11,599 nucleotides of DNA from Anaerolineae bacterium (GCA_020433835.1 JAGRBY010000189.1:1-11599); one strand, 5' to 3'. Positions 1 to 7,377 are shown, counted from the stretch's first letter. Notes: generated by a model from the sequence alone, not told the origin. Made by a program: numbers and translations.

Positions 1-629
1 TAGCCTTGCACAATGCCAATCTGCCAGGTGTAGAGACCGGGCGACCAGCCGCTCCAGGGGCGCAGTTCGTATTCGGGCGTCTTACTCCAGTCGACAAAAA
101 CGGAGTTCTCGCTACCGAACGGTTTGATTTTGATATCGAAGAATTCGTCTTCGGCGAGCTGGCCGGAGTAGGCCCAGCGTAAGGTGACGTTGCCAAAGAC
201 ATCGACCTCGTTGGGCGGGGCGTAGTTAACCGGCAGCAGGCCACCGGCAGCGACAAGGGTGGGTGTCGGCACTAAAGGCAGCGGCTCAAGGGTCGGCAGT
301 GCTAGCCGAACCGGTTGCAAGGCGATGGGCGTGGGCCAAGGGGTAGCGGTTGGTAACGGGGTGGGCGTTAACCAGGCTGTGGCGGTGGGCCAGGGTGTGG
401 CCGTGGGTCTGACCGTGTTTGTGGTCAGGGCCTCTGTGGCCGGGGGCGAAGGCAAGGATGTGCGGGTGGCTGTAGACGTTGGATTGTTTTCAGCGTTGGC
501 CTCTTCGGTAAAGGCTATGGCCTCGTTGCAGCCGCTTAGTAAACCCACAAGACTGAGCATTGCTATAGCGGATTGCGAACCTGATTTACGGAATTGGGCG
601 AATGGTTTGACGTTATTTGATTTACGCAT
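1..629 (-). CDS. Secreted lipoprotein with Thr/Pro-rich linker and Ig/FN3-like domain (C-terminus cut by window edge)
   Basis: The frame is open from ATG at 629 to the left edge, giving 209 residues with no stop. Residues 1-34 look like a lipoprotein signal: a basic n-region (R2, K3, K8, R14, K15), a hydrophobic stretch around 21-31, and lipobox L31-S32-G33-C34, so C34 should be lipidated. Residues about 49-125 are rich in Thr, Pro and Ala, with near-repeats PTATPW, PTATAW and PTATPW at 75-98, as in a flexible cell-surface linker. Residues about 130-209 form a compact beta-type segment with LRWAY, DEFFDIKI and LYTWQIGIV, which I read as an Ig/FN3-like surface domain. Such 'W...DE.YD...YTW' segments are, from memory, common in secreted Chloroflexota proteins. 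The ligand or partner is unknown. The start has only a weak AGG nine bases upstream, whereas a strong AGGAGG serves an overlapping leader ORF, so translation may be coupled. Confidence 0.8.
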   Translation of the reverse strand, partial: MRKSNNVKPFAQFRKSGSQSAIAMLSLVGLLSGCNEAIAFTEEANAENNPTSTATRTSLPSPPATEALTTNTVRPTATPWPTATAWLTPTPLPTATPWPTPIALQPVRLALPTLEPLPLVPTPTLVAAGGLLPVNYAPPNEVDVFGNVTLRWAYSGQLAEDEFFDIKIKPFGSENSVFVDWSKTPEYELRPWSGWSPGLYTWQIGIVQG

Positions 630-690
630 GATGGGGTACCTGCACCGTTGTTACAGTACCAACAAAACGTAGGGCTAAATGTCGACTCAT
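622..690 (-). CDS. Possible 22-codon leader ORF overlapping the lipoprotein start
   Basis: On the minus strand, AGGAGG at 700-705 lies nine bases before ATG at 688-690. That ATG opens a 22-codon frame ending in TAA at 622-624. The stop region overlaps the lipoprotein ATG (627-629) in the arrangement ATGCGTAA, in another frame. This is the usual geometry of translational coupling, in which ribosomes finishing the leader restart on the main gene. The peptide (begins MSRHLALRF) resembles nothing I know. A sequencing frameshift joining this start to the lipoprotein frame is an alternative, because the best ribosome binding site belongs to this ATG. Confidence 0.3.
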   Translation of the reverse strand: MSRHLALRFVGTVTTVQVPHHA

Positions 691-695
691 GGGGG

Positions 696-758
696 ATGGC
701 CTCCTATCTAAAGCTATGTATTGATGCGTTGTTGCACCCTAGTTTAGAGGGAGGCCAT
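696..758 (-). promoter_or_regulatory. Inverted repeat that would hide the leader Shine-Dalgarno sequence
   Basis: The 17 bases at 696-712 and the 16 bases at 743-758 are inverted repeats with one gap and one mismatch, separated by 30 bases. In a minus-strand transcript the CCTCC in the first arm would pair with the AGGAGG (700-705) that starts the leader ORF of the lipoprotein gene. This could lower translation until the hairpin opens. It could instead be the ends of a small repeat element. The pairing is seen in the sequence; the regulatory role is inferred. Confidence 0.4.
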
Positions 759-809
759 GAAAAAGCGGTGAACCGATGGTGAGAAAAATTTCATAAACCG
801 GTTTAAAAA

Positions 810-1013
810 CACGGATGCGCAGGATTAAACGGATTTTTTGCCATATTTTTCTAATCCCAAGACTTACGCAGATAGCACGCCGGAACAACAAAATTAGCCA
901 CAAATTGCACGAATTGACCCGAAAAACAAGCAATAATTTGTGAAAATTCGTGACATTCGTGGCTAAAAACTTAGATTGCGTAAGCCCTGATCCGTTAATC
1001 CCGCCAATCTGTG
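810..1013. repeat. Long imperfect inverted repeat filling the intergenic space
   Basis: The gap between the lipoprotein and protease genes (630-1070) holds no convincing gene. Its centre is an imperfect palindrome with at least three matching arm pairs in nested order. These are 810-834 with 990-1013 (CACGGAT... against ...ATCTGTG), CTTACGCA at 863-870 with TGCGTAAG at 977-984, and 897-915 with 945-963 (16 of 19 matching). The intervening sequence is AT-rich. Nested arms of this kind suggest a degenerate dispersed repeat or a non-autonomous element. A frame at 739-1068 on the minus strand crosses the whole element and is best read as noncoding. Confidence 0.5.
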
Positions 1014-1070
1014 TTCTAAACAATGGCGAAAAACTCGTGACACTAACAAAAACCTGGTTTCTAGCCATAC

Positions 1071-4000
1071 CTAATTCTTGAATAACATCGGAAAGTAAAA
1101 CGGCACAGTTTTATACAGGGTTTTGGCCGTTAAAGCCAGTTGGGGGTTGAGATTATCATCAAGGTAGATTGTGTTTTCAATGGCGCTGCTGGTTTGATAG
1201 CTAATGACGGCCTGGTAGGTTAATGTGGCTGTTTCGTTTTTGGCTAAGGGTAATATCCAGGTGAAACTTCTGCCGTTACGGCTAAGATTCCCCTGAGCCG
1301 GTGTATTGAAAGATGTTATATCGAGCATAGGCGGCACCGTATTGGTTACGGTCACCATGGGGCTGTCGATTAAGCCATCATTTTTCAAAACCAGCGTGTA
1401 ATTGAGCGTGTCGCCGGCTTCGACACCTTTCGCGGGCGAAACCGCGAACGATGAGGTATCATAGGTGGGGAAATTGACTCGAATATCGGCAACGTTGTCG
1501 AAGAGGATATTGTGATCAGAATAGCCCAACCAGTTGGTTTGGCTGATTACGGTGCCAAGCGGCAAATTATCAGTGATAGCAGCCGTATAGGTAAATACCT
1601 TTTGTTCATCTTTGGCTAACGGCCCGCTCCATACAAAATTGCCGTTTGAGAGCGTTAGCTGCGGTGAGGCCGTTTCTGGGGTGAGCAATGACGGGAAGGT
1701 AGCTGTAAAATAAGCGGTGGTTATGGCTTGCCAACCGTCATTTTTGATAACAGCCGTATAGGTAACGCGCTCGCCATCAAGCGAGGCATTGGTGTTGGGC
1801 GTAATTGTTGAGCCGCCTAACCAGCTAAGCCAGCCAATTGAGCGCTGTAGCAAGCGCGCTTGTTCGGCGGGAGCCAGAAGTTCGGAACCATAGGCCGAGA
1901 AGTGGGTTCGCCACGCTTTTCCGCTTGAGCCGGTACCGGCATTTGTGAGACTGTTGATTTGCCCCACCTGGCCCCGGGTGGCTGCCTGGGCCGAGGTTGT
2001 AGGCTCCAGGGCATCAGTCCAGTTTTTGTAGCCCGGCGGAAAAACAAGGTTGTACGGGCCTATATGGTTGCCGATGGGGCTGCCGGCCTGGCCGATGGTT
2101 ACGGTACTGGTGAAATCTTCGGTATGCGATTGTATGCCCAGGTAATCCTGGGCAAAGGGCGCGTAATCGCCACCGTGCTGCAAGAGATGCTGGTACAAAA
2201 AGTCTTGGCCGCTGAAAAATAGATGGCCGCCACTGTTGAGATAACTCACCAGGCGATCTTCCTCGGTGGGGGTTAGGGGTTGGTACCAGTCGTAGGCCGT
2301 GTACCAGACCGTTATCGGGTACATTTGCAACGTTTGTAGCGGCGGGCTGGGAGGTAGCGCGCCGGCCCACGATTTGGGAACAAGCCAATAGTCGTAGTCG
2401 ATATTATTGGCTTCCAGAGCGGCTTTGTAATTGGCGGCAAAGCTGTACCAGCGATCGTCATCGACCAATAAAACCGGAGCCGGTGTTTTGGTTGTGCGGG
2501 TTACGGTCTTTGAACTGCCGCTGCCGATTGATTGCGTGGCGATGGTGAAGGTATCGGAGATGTGCCATTGCTTGGCCACCGGAACCGAGACATTAACCGC
2601 TATTTCTTTTGCTTCGCACGAAGCCAGCCCGGTCGATGTGGGCTTGTTGGTTATGGGCCAATTGTAGGGCGAGCCGCTACTTATCGAGAAGTTGTAGGTG
2701 TCGGCATTGGCACCGATGTTGCGAAGCCGCAGCGATTGGCTCATCACGGTGCCAAAGTTGCTTACTTTTGTTTGAGAGGCCGGTGAAACTTCAAAATCGT
2801 AAGCGGGTTGGCTCTGCATCAACCAGTCGATAGATTTCGCTATAATCTGGCTGCGTGTTGTTTTACTGGTGATACTTTCTAAGCCAAATGACAAAAAGAT
2901 GGCTCGATAGGGTAAACAAAGGTCGGTGTAAAGCGCAGCCAGCTGCTCTGCCTCAGCGTTATCATAGGTGAGCAGTGAGTCGACAGAATCGCCGTCGGTA
3001 TAGGCGATGACATCCGGAGAATATTGATTGTCGGCTCCGCCCGGCCCGGCGATGGACAAGGTAATGCCGGCAAACGGGGTGTCGCTTACCCCCGCAATGG
3101 TATCGATACCGGAATCATCTTGAACAAACACAGTCCGCAAGTAATTGCGCAAATATTTGGCTGAACTGAGAAAGCCGCCCGCATCATAGTAAGCCACATC
3201 TTGACCGCTAAGGAAGAGGCGTCCGCCACCATCTAAATACTCAATGAGGGCGTCGTCGGCTCCGACATAGCCGGGGCTGTCGGACGGGGCCGACCAGATG
3301 ACAATATCGTACTTGGCTAAATCTGCTGCGGTGGGAACATCGCCAGGGGTACCACCCGGATCGGTAATTTGCCATAGATCAGCCGGATAAAGGGCATCGA
3401 GTAGCGCCTGCTGGTAGTAATCGATGTGGCTTTCTTGGTACCAACGTCCGCTGTCGACCAACAGGATGGAGGGGGCGCGATCTAAAAGGAAGTTTTTGGT
3501 TACAGTTGCGCCGTCGTTAAGGGTGATGTTAGTGGCTTGGGCGATGCGGTGTTCCGCCGAGGTGACAGTGATGCTATAAACGCCCACCGGTAAATCCACG
3601 GTGTAGGCTCCATTGACCGGATTGGTATTGACGCTAACGGGCGTGCCGTCGACGGAGATAGTGGCGACCAGGGCGATAGAAGAATTAACCTTGTCTTTGA
3701 CTGTGCCGACCAGGGTGCCGGTTGGCTTGGCGTTCAGGCTAAAGTTTTTTGTATTTACAGCGCCGTTGGTAATGATTATTCCAAACTGGGTGACCGACTC
3801 GAAGCCGAAAGCGGAAGCGGTTACATCATAGGTACCGGCGGCTAAGCCGATTGAATAGGTGCCGTTGGCGGCGGTTGTGATTTTAACATCTGGGCCACTA
3901 CTGTGAGGGGTTATGGTAACCGATGCCTGGGCGATGGGTTGGCTACCGTTACGCACCGTTCCTTGCAGCGTGCCGATGGAAGCCACAGCCATGACTGCAT

Positions 4001-5537
4001 TGTAGGCATCAATTCGCCCCCAGCCGGAGCTGTTGTTAGGGGTGGTGTCTCCCAACTGAACGGCTGTCGATTTTAGGGTGTTGGCAATGCTGTCTAAATT
4101 GTTGCCCAGCGCCGGTTTGGCCTGAAGCAGCAGCGCCACCAAGCCCGAAACGTGAGGAGACGCCATGGATGTGCCACTTAGCTCGCCGTAGGCTCCCCCC
4201 GGCAGCGTCGAACGAATATCTTTGCCGGGCGCGGATACGTCCGGTTTGGTTTTACCCCACGGTGATGGGCCTCGGCTGGAAAAGAGGGCTACTTCATCAT
4301 TAATATCGGTTGCACCTATGGCAAAGGCGGTATCAAGGCTGGCCGGAGAACCGACGGTTCCGCCTTCGGGGCCGCTGTTGCCGGCTGAGAAAACAGGGAA
4401 AATACCGGCGGTGGTCAACGCTTGAATATCGGCTTGAAATTCGGTATTCAGGCCATCATTGCTGCCCCAAGAATTGTTAACCACATCGGGAGCCAAAGCC
4501 GGATCGCCGTTGGGTGCTATAATCCACTGAAAGGCATCGTGCAGCCAACTGTCGAGCGCGCCGCCGCTGCTGTCGAAGGCCCGCACCGCGATCCACTGCG
4601 CGCCGGGCGCAACGCCAACCCCATTACCGCCGACCATCGTGCCCATGGTGTGGGTGCCGTGCCCATCGGTATCAACCGGATAGGTGGTATTTTCGCCGGT
4701 GGAGTCGTACCAGTTGCCGGGGTGTACCGGCAGTTTGCCGGAGCCGGTATAGCCCCGGTAATTGGCCTGAAGCGCCGGGTGATAGCCATCAACGCCGGTA
4801 TCCACATTGGCCACAACCACCCCGCTGCCGTTAATATTGAGCGCGTCATGAACCAGATCGGCTCTTATCTTTTGGATGCCCCATTCAGTTGTGGCCGCCT
4901 GTGGGGTCTGCGGGTTGTTATCGAGCAAATTCGCTAAGGTTTCTTGCCCGGCCAGGTCGTCTATCTGGATTGTGTTGTCCAGGCGCACCAATTTAACATC
5001 GGGCCGGGCGGCCAATTCCAGAATGGTATCCAGCGAACTGGTGGCGGCTACGGCATTGATAATCCACAGCGGTTTAATATGGCTGGTGGGTGCAGAGCGT
5101 GCTTTTGAGGCATTGAGCGCTTGCAAAACACCGCCTTGCGTATTGCGGGCGGTCTGCTGCAAGGTGTCTACTATGGCCCGCCGCTTCTCTAAGGGGGTAA
5201 GCTCACTTTGCGAGCCGGAGCGTGATTTAGCCAGGGCCACCGCTGCCGCCGGATCAACTTGGGCCTGCATATAGACAATGAAGGGAGCTGTTCTGTCTGA
5301 TGATGTTAGAATACGTTTGAGAAGCCGGGGGTCGATTTTAAGGCGTAAAGCCGGAGCGATGATGGCGGTTGTGGATGAGATAAGCGCGGTTGCGGGGTTG
5401 TTGGGGAGTAGATCGGCTCCTTTTTGGGGTGGCGTTACTGGCTCTTGGGCAATAGTTTGCTGGGAGGCCATCATCACCATAAGAACCGTGAGGAGCGTTG
5501 AGAAAACAAGGAGATAGGTCAAGTTTCGTTTCGGCAT
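1071..5537 (-). CDS. Secreted S8 subtilisin-like serine protease, multidomain (1488 aa)
   Basis: Exported serine endopeptidase that cuts proteins outside the cell. Residues 1-30 are a signal peptide with likely cleavage after TIA-30. Residues about 84-190 resemble an inhibitor I9-type propeptide. The catalytic domain (about 220-518) has D246 in VDTGVDG, H293 in DGHGTH, oxyanion N387 in AGNSG and S457 in GTSMASPH, so it should be active. Then come two carboxypeptidase-regulatory-like repeats (about 521-600 and 606-686). A duplicated alpha/beta domain follows (about 688-908 and 1018-1240), each copy with LLVD..RWY and LF.SGQD. A NEW3-like beta segment (about 912-1016) separates the two copies. 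Two DUF11-like repeats (about 1243-1356 and 1362-1472) and the tail FYFPMLFKN complete the protein. It is far longer than simple subtilisins (roughly 380 residues). ATG follows AGGA by nine bases. It is transcribed divergently from the liv operon. The catalytic call is firm; the accessory-domain names are less so. Confidence 0.95.
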   Translation of the reverse strand: MPKRNLTYLLVFSTLLTVLMVMMASQQTIAQEPVTPPQKGADLLPNNPATALISSTTAIIAPALRLKIDPRLLKRILTSSDRTAPFIVYMQAQVDPAAAVALAKSRSGSQSELTPLEKRRAIVDTLQQTARNTQGGVLQALNASKARSAPTSHIKPLWIINAVAATSSLDTILELAARPDVKLVRLDNTIQIDDLAGQETLANLLDNNPQTPQAATTEWGIQKIRADLVHDALNINGSGVVVANVDTGVDGYHPALQANYRGYTGSGKLPVHPGNWYDSTGENTTYPVDTDGHGTHTMGTMVGGNGVGVAPGAQWIAVRAFDSSGGALDSWLHDAFQWIIAPNGDPALAPDVVNNSWGSNDGLNTEFQADIQALTTAGIFPVFSAGNSGPEGGTVGSPASLDTAFAIGATDINDEVALFSSRGPSPWGKTKPDVSAPGKDIRSTLPGGAYGELSGTSMASPHVSGLVALLLQAKPALGNNLDSIANTLKSTAVQLGDTTPNNSSGWGRIDAYNAVMAVASIGTLQGTVRNGSQPIAQASVTITPHSSGPDVKITTAANGTYSIGLAAGTYDVTASAFGFESVTQFGIIITNGAVNTKNFSLNAKPTGTLVGTVKDKVNSSIALVATISVDGTPVSVNTNPVNGAYTVDLPVGVYSITVTSAEHRIAQATNITLNDGATVTKNFLLDRAPSILLVDSGRWYQESHIDYYQQALLDALYPADLWQITDPGGTPGDVPTAADLAKYDIVIWSAPSDSPGYVGADDALIEYLDGGGRLFLSGQDVAYYDAGGFLSSAKYLRNYLRTVFVQDDSGIDTIAGVSDTPFAGITLSIAGPGGADNQYSPDVIAYTDGDSVDSLLTYDNAEAEQLAALYTDLCLPYRAIFLSFGLESITSKTTRSQIIAKSIDWLMQSQPAYDFEVSPASQTKVSNFGTVMSQSLRLRNIGANADTYNFSISSGSPYNWPITNKPTSTGLASCEAKEIAVNVSVPVAKQWHISDTFTIATQSIGSGSSKTVTRTTKTPAPVLLVDDDRWYSFAANYKAALEANNIDYDYWLVPKSWAGALPPSPPLQTLQMYPITVWYTAYDWYQPLTPTEEDRLVSYLNSGGHLFFSGQDFLYQHLLQHGGDYAPFAQDYLGIQSHTEDFTSTVTIGQAGSPIGNHIGPYNLVFPPGYKNWTDALEPTTSAQAATRGQVGQINSLTNAGTGSSGKAWRTHFSAYGSELLAPAEQARLLQRSIGWLSWLGGSTITPNTNASLDGERVTYTAVIKNDGWQAITTAYFTATFPSLLTPETASPQLTLSNGNFVWSGPLAKDEQKVFTYTAAITDNLPLGTVISQTNWLGYSDHNILFDNVADIRVNFPTYDTSSFAVSPAKGVEAGDTLNYTLVLKNDGLIDSPMVTVTNTVPPMLDITSFNTPAQGNLSRNGRSFTWILPLAKNETATLTYQAVISYQTSSAIENTIYLDDNLNPQLALTAKTLYKTVPFYFPMLFKN

Positions 5538-5666
5538 CGGCTATTTTCCTATTTTAAGCGGGCGCATGGTCTGTACTGTGCTGATAAATACATATCTATT
5601 AAAATTTTACCGGGGAGTTTGGTTTCTGTCTATGTTGATTGCAGAATTTTGGTTAGAGCTTTTGAC

Positions 5667-5838
5667 AGGTGACAGTCACGTATGGGTAGACAATCAGCCT
5701 TGGCTTATAGAAAGAGCCTGTTGGATGCCCGATAAAGACATTTGGGCATGACGTGAGGTCTTTATCGGGTCGATGTTTATCTGACTTATCTATTAGCCCC
5801 CAATAGGTCGATTGAGGGCATCCAAGTGACTGACACCT
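5667..5838. repeat. Inverted-repeat-ended element, copy 1 (with internal insert)
   Basis: The element begins AGGTGACAGTCACGT (5667) and ends AAGTGACTGACACCT (5824-5838). These ends are inverted repeats with two mismatches. Its left 40 bases and right 45 bases match those of the 83-bp copy at 7393-7475. The middle differs by about 90 extra bases. The extra part contains a perfect 12-bp inverted repeat, CCCGATAAAGAC (5728-5739) and GTCTTTATCGGG (5758-5769). There is also a pairing of GGATGCCC (5723-5730) with GGGCATCC (5816-5823). There is no transposase, so it looks like a MITE-like or other non-autonomous repeat. It lies between the divergent protease and liv promoters. Confidence 0.65.
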
Positions 5839-5845
5839 TTATATG

Positions 5846-5874
5846 TTGCTCACATTTACTTCTTTCGTTATAAT
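5846..5874 (+). promoter_or_regulatory. Sigma-70-type promoter of the liv operon
   Basis: A perfect TATAAT (-10) at 5869-5874 is preceded, after exactly 17 bases, by TTGCTC at 5846-5851, which keeps the TTG core of the -35 box. Transcription would start near 5881, giving a leader of about 215 nt before livK. The -35 begins eight bases after the end of repeat copy 1, so insertion of that element may have set the upstream boundary of this promoter. Confidence 0.6.
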
Positions 5875-6095
5875 AGCGCTTCCAAGACCAATTTTTCCAC
5901 GCAACGAAGCGCTTCATCCACATTTCTTAAAAACCAGACAATTAAATAGGCGAGAGACCTGGTTTATATTTTTTTCATAAACTGTCCTAATTGAGGTTTT
6001 CTTCAAAAGGGAGGTGATGTGATTCAAAATACATAGCTATGGGAACACTGACCAGCAAAAATTATTTTAATGCTAATAGTTAGAGGAGGATAAGG
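5875..6095 (+). promoter_or_regulatory. Structured 5' leader of livK with mini-ORFs
   Basis: This is the untranslated region between the promoter and livK. AGCGCTTC (5875-5882) can pair with GAAGCGCT (5906-5913), forming a hairpin near the 5' end. GGAGGTGAT (6010-6018) is a nine-base match to the usual anti-Shine-Dalgarno sequence, but it precedes only a five-codon frame (GTG at 6019 to TAG at 6036). A further 14-codon frame from ATG 6039 ends at TAG 6081-6083, touching the livK ribosome binding site GAGGAGG (6083-6089). This layout allows translational coupling or leader control. No run of Leu, Ile or Val codons is present, so classical amino-acid attenuation is not supported, and I recognise no riboswitch class. 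Confidence 0.35.
5931..5975 (+). terminator. Weak attenuator-like hairpin with T-run in the livK leader
   Basis: AAACCAG (5931-5937) pairs with CTGGTTT (5959-5965), and three bases later comes a run of seven T (5969-5975). This has the form of an intrinsic terminator lying downstream of the liv promoter and upstream of livK. The stem is only seven base pairs with a 21-nt loop, so termination would be weak or conditional. It could also be chance in an AT-rich leader. Confidence 0.3.
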
Positions 6096-7283
6096 ATGAG
6101 AAAACTTAGTATTAGCCTGCTAGTAATGGTGTTATTAATGGTTGGGCTTTCAGCTTGTGGAGCTGCTGCGCCGAGCGCTGCTCCCAAGACCATTAAAATT
6201 GGTGTCAACGCGCCATTGACCGGCGACATTCCTAAAGTTGGTGAAGGCACCAAGTACGCCGCTGAAATGTGGCTGGAAGATATTAAAGCCGCCGGTGGAT
6301 TAGACGTGGGCGGTGAGAAGTATGACGTGGAACTTGTTATTGAAGATAACGAAGCCAAAGCCGAATCGGCCACGGCAGTAACTACCAAATTGATTTCTCA
6401 AGATGAAGTCCTGGTTATGGTTGGGCCGCAATCATCAAAACAGGCAGTGCCGGCTGGTGAAGTAGCCAACAACCTTAAAACGCTGATGGTTAGCCCCTGG
6501 TCAACCAACCCCAACACAACCCTGGGTCGCCCGTTTGTCTTTAGAACGCCCTTCCTTGATCCTTTCCAGGGTCCGGTGCTGGCCAACTTTGCCACCGAGG
6601 AGTTTGGCTTTACCAAAGCCGCGGTGCTGTATGATGTAGCCAGCGACTATCCCAAAGGTTTGGCCGAGTTCTTTAAGTCCGGCTGGGAAGCGCTGCACGG
6701 TGAAGGATCCGTGGTGGCCTACGAAAGCTTTACCACCAACGATACCGACTTCAGCGCCCAGTTAACCAAAATTAAAGACTCCGGGGCTGAGTTCCTCTTT
6801 GCGCCGCAGTATTATAATGAAGTAGCCCTTATTGTGCAGCAGGCCCGCGAGCTGGGCTTTGAAGGCCCCATCTTAGGCAGCGACAGCTGGGGCTCGGCTG
6901 AACTGATGAACCTGTGTGGCGATGCCTGTAAAGGGCTTTTCTTTAGCACCCACTATGCCGCCGCCGGAGCCACCGGAGCCACCAAAGAATTTATCGACCG
7001 CTACAACGAAAAGTATGGCTACGTACCGGATGACGTTGGTGCGCTCACCTGGGACACCATGCTCTTAATTCAAAAAGCCATTCAAGACTGCGGCACCATC
7101 ACCGGCGAGATTGAGAAAGATCGGCAGTGTGTCCGCGATGCGATGGCTCAGATCAAAGACTTTGAAGGGATTACCGGTTCGATGACCTTCACCGAAGAAG
7201 GCGACCCCGTCAAGTGCGCCGTTATTGTTAAAATCAGCGACGCCGGCGAATTCGAGTTCTACAAACAAGTCTGCCCGGAATAA
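6096..7283 (+). CDS. livK: Branched-chain-amino-acid-type ABC transporter substrate-binding lipoprotein
   Basis: Extracytoplasmic receptor that captures the substrate and passes it to the LivHM permease. The signal ends in lipobox L18-S19-A20-C21, so C21 should be lipidated and membrane-anchored. The mature part opens with IKIGVNAPLTGD (33-44) and continues as a periplasmic-binding fold type I protein (Peripla_BP_6/LivK class): GGLDVGG at 67-73, IEDNEAKAE at 82-90, MVGPQSS at 108-114. The 395-residue length is normal. GAGGAGG six bases before ATG fixes the start. It is the first gene of the liv operon and is followed by its own terminator. Six further cysteines (274, 278, 332, 345, 374, 393) could form disulfides outside the cell. 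The family also includes amide, urea and other ligand binders, so leucine, isoleucine or valine as substrate is inferred from the neighbouring genes. Confidence 0.93.
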   Translation: MRKLSISLLVMVLLMVGLSACGAAAPSAAPKTIKIGVNAPLTGDIPKVGEGTKYAAEMWLEDIKAAGGLDVGGEKYDVELVIEDNEAKAESATAVTTKLISQDEVLVMVGPQSSKQAVPAGEVANNLKTLMVSPWSTNPNTTLGRPFVFRTPFLDPFQGPVLANFATEEFGFTKAAVLYDVASDYPKGLAEFFKSGWEALHGEGSVVAYESFTTNDTDFSAQLTKIKDSGAEFLFAPQYYNEVALIVQQARELGFEGPILGSDSWGSAELMNLCGDACKGLFFSTHYAAAGATGATKEFIDRYNEKYGYVPDDVGALTWDTMLLIQKAIQDCGTITGEIEKDRQCVRDAMAQIKDFEGITGSMTFTEEGDPVKCAVIVKISDAGEFEFYKQVCPE

Positions 7284-7301
7284 AGTTTAATTAACAGTAG
7301 G

Positions 7302-7348
7302 GAGGAGATTGGTAGATAGCAATGTGATCTTCCAATCTCCTCTTTTTA
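7302..7348 (+). terminator. Intrinsic terminator after livK
   Basis: GAGGAGATTGG (7302-7312) pairs perfectly with CCAATCTCCTC (7332-7342), an 11-bp stem. After one T-T mismatch, AGAT/ATCT (7314-7317 with 7327-7330) adds four more pairs inside. TTTTTA follows directly at 7343-7348. It begins 18 bases after the livK stop. Partial read-through would give less permease and ATPase than binding protein, which is usual for such operons. Confidence 0.85.
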
Positions 7349-7359
7349 TATTATGGAGC

Positions 7360-7377
7360 GACAAAGCTTGCTTTGTC
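7360..7377. other. Short perfect hairpin between livK and livH
   Basis: GACAAAGC (7360-7367) and GCTTTGTC (7370-7377) are perfect inverted repeats around TT. No T-run follows, so this is not a second intrinsic terminator. Together with the terminator and repeat copy 2 it makes the 255-bp livK-livH spacer strongly structured. It might block 3' exonucleases on the livK transcript; that is inference. Confidence 0.3.

Noticed and set aside
259..672. Plus-strand 137-codon frame rich in Val and Gly
   Set aside because: It lies opposite the Thr/Pro-rich linker of the minus-strand lipoprotein; its low-complexity Gly/Val content is the complement of that linker.
746..773. GAGGGAGG followed by ATGAAAAAGCGG on the plus strand
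   Set aside because: The frame stops after four codons (TGA), and the SD-like part is simply one arm of the inverted repeat at 696-758.
794..805. Perfect 12-bp palindrome TAAACCGGTTTA as an operator
   Set aside because: A 12-bp palindrome is expected a few times by chance in a window of this size, and no promoter is visible beside it.
739..1068. Minus-strand 109-codon frame
   Set aside because: It spans the 810-1013 inverted repeat, has no good ribosome site and no recognisable family, and looks like translated repeat DNA.
5566..5751. Plus-strand 61-codon frame in the protease-liv gap
   Set aside because: It runs into repeat copy 1, lacks a ribosome site and has no family resemblance.
6039..6083. 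Leader peptide for amino-acid attenuation of livK
   Set aside because: The 14-codon frame has one Leu and no Ile or Val run, so it cannot sense branched-chain amino acids in the classical way.
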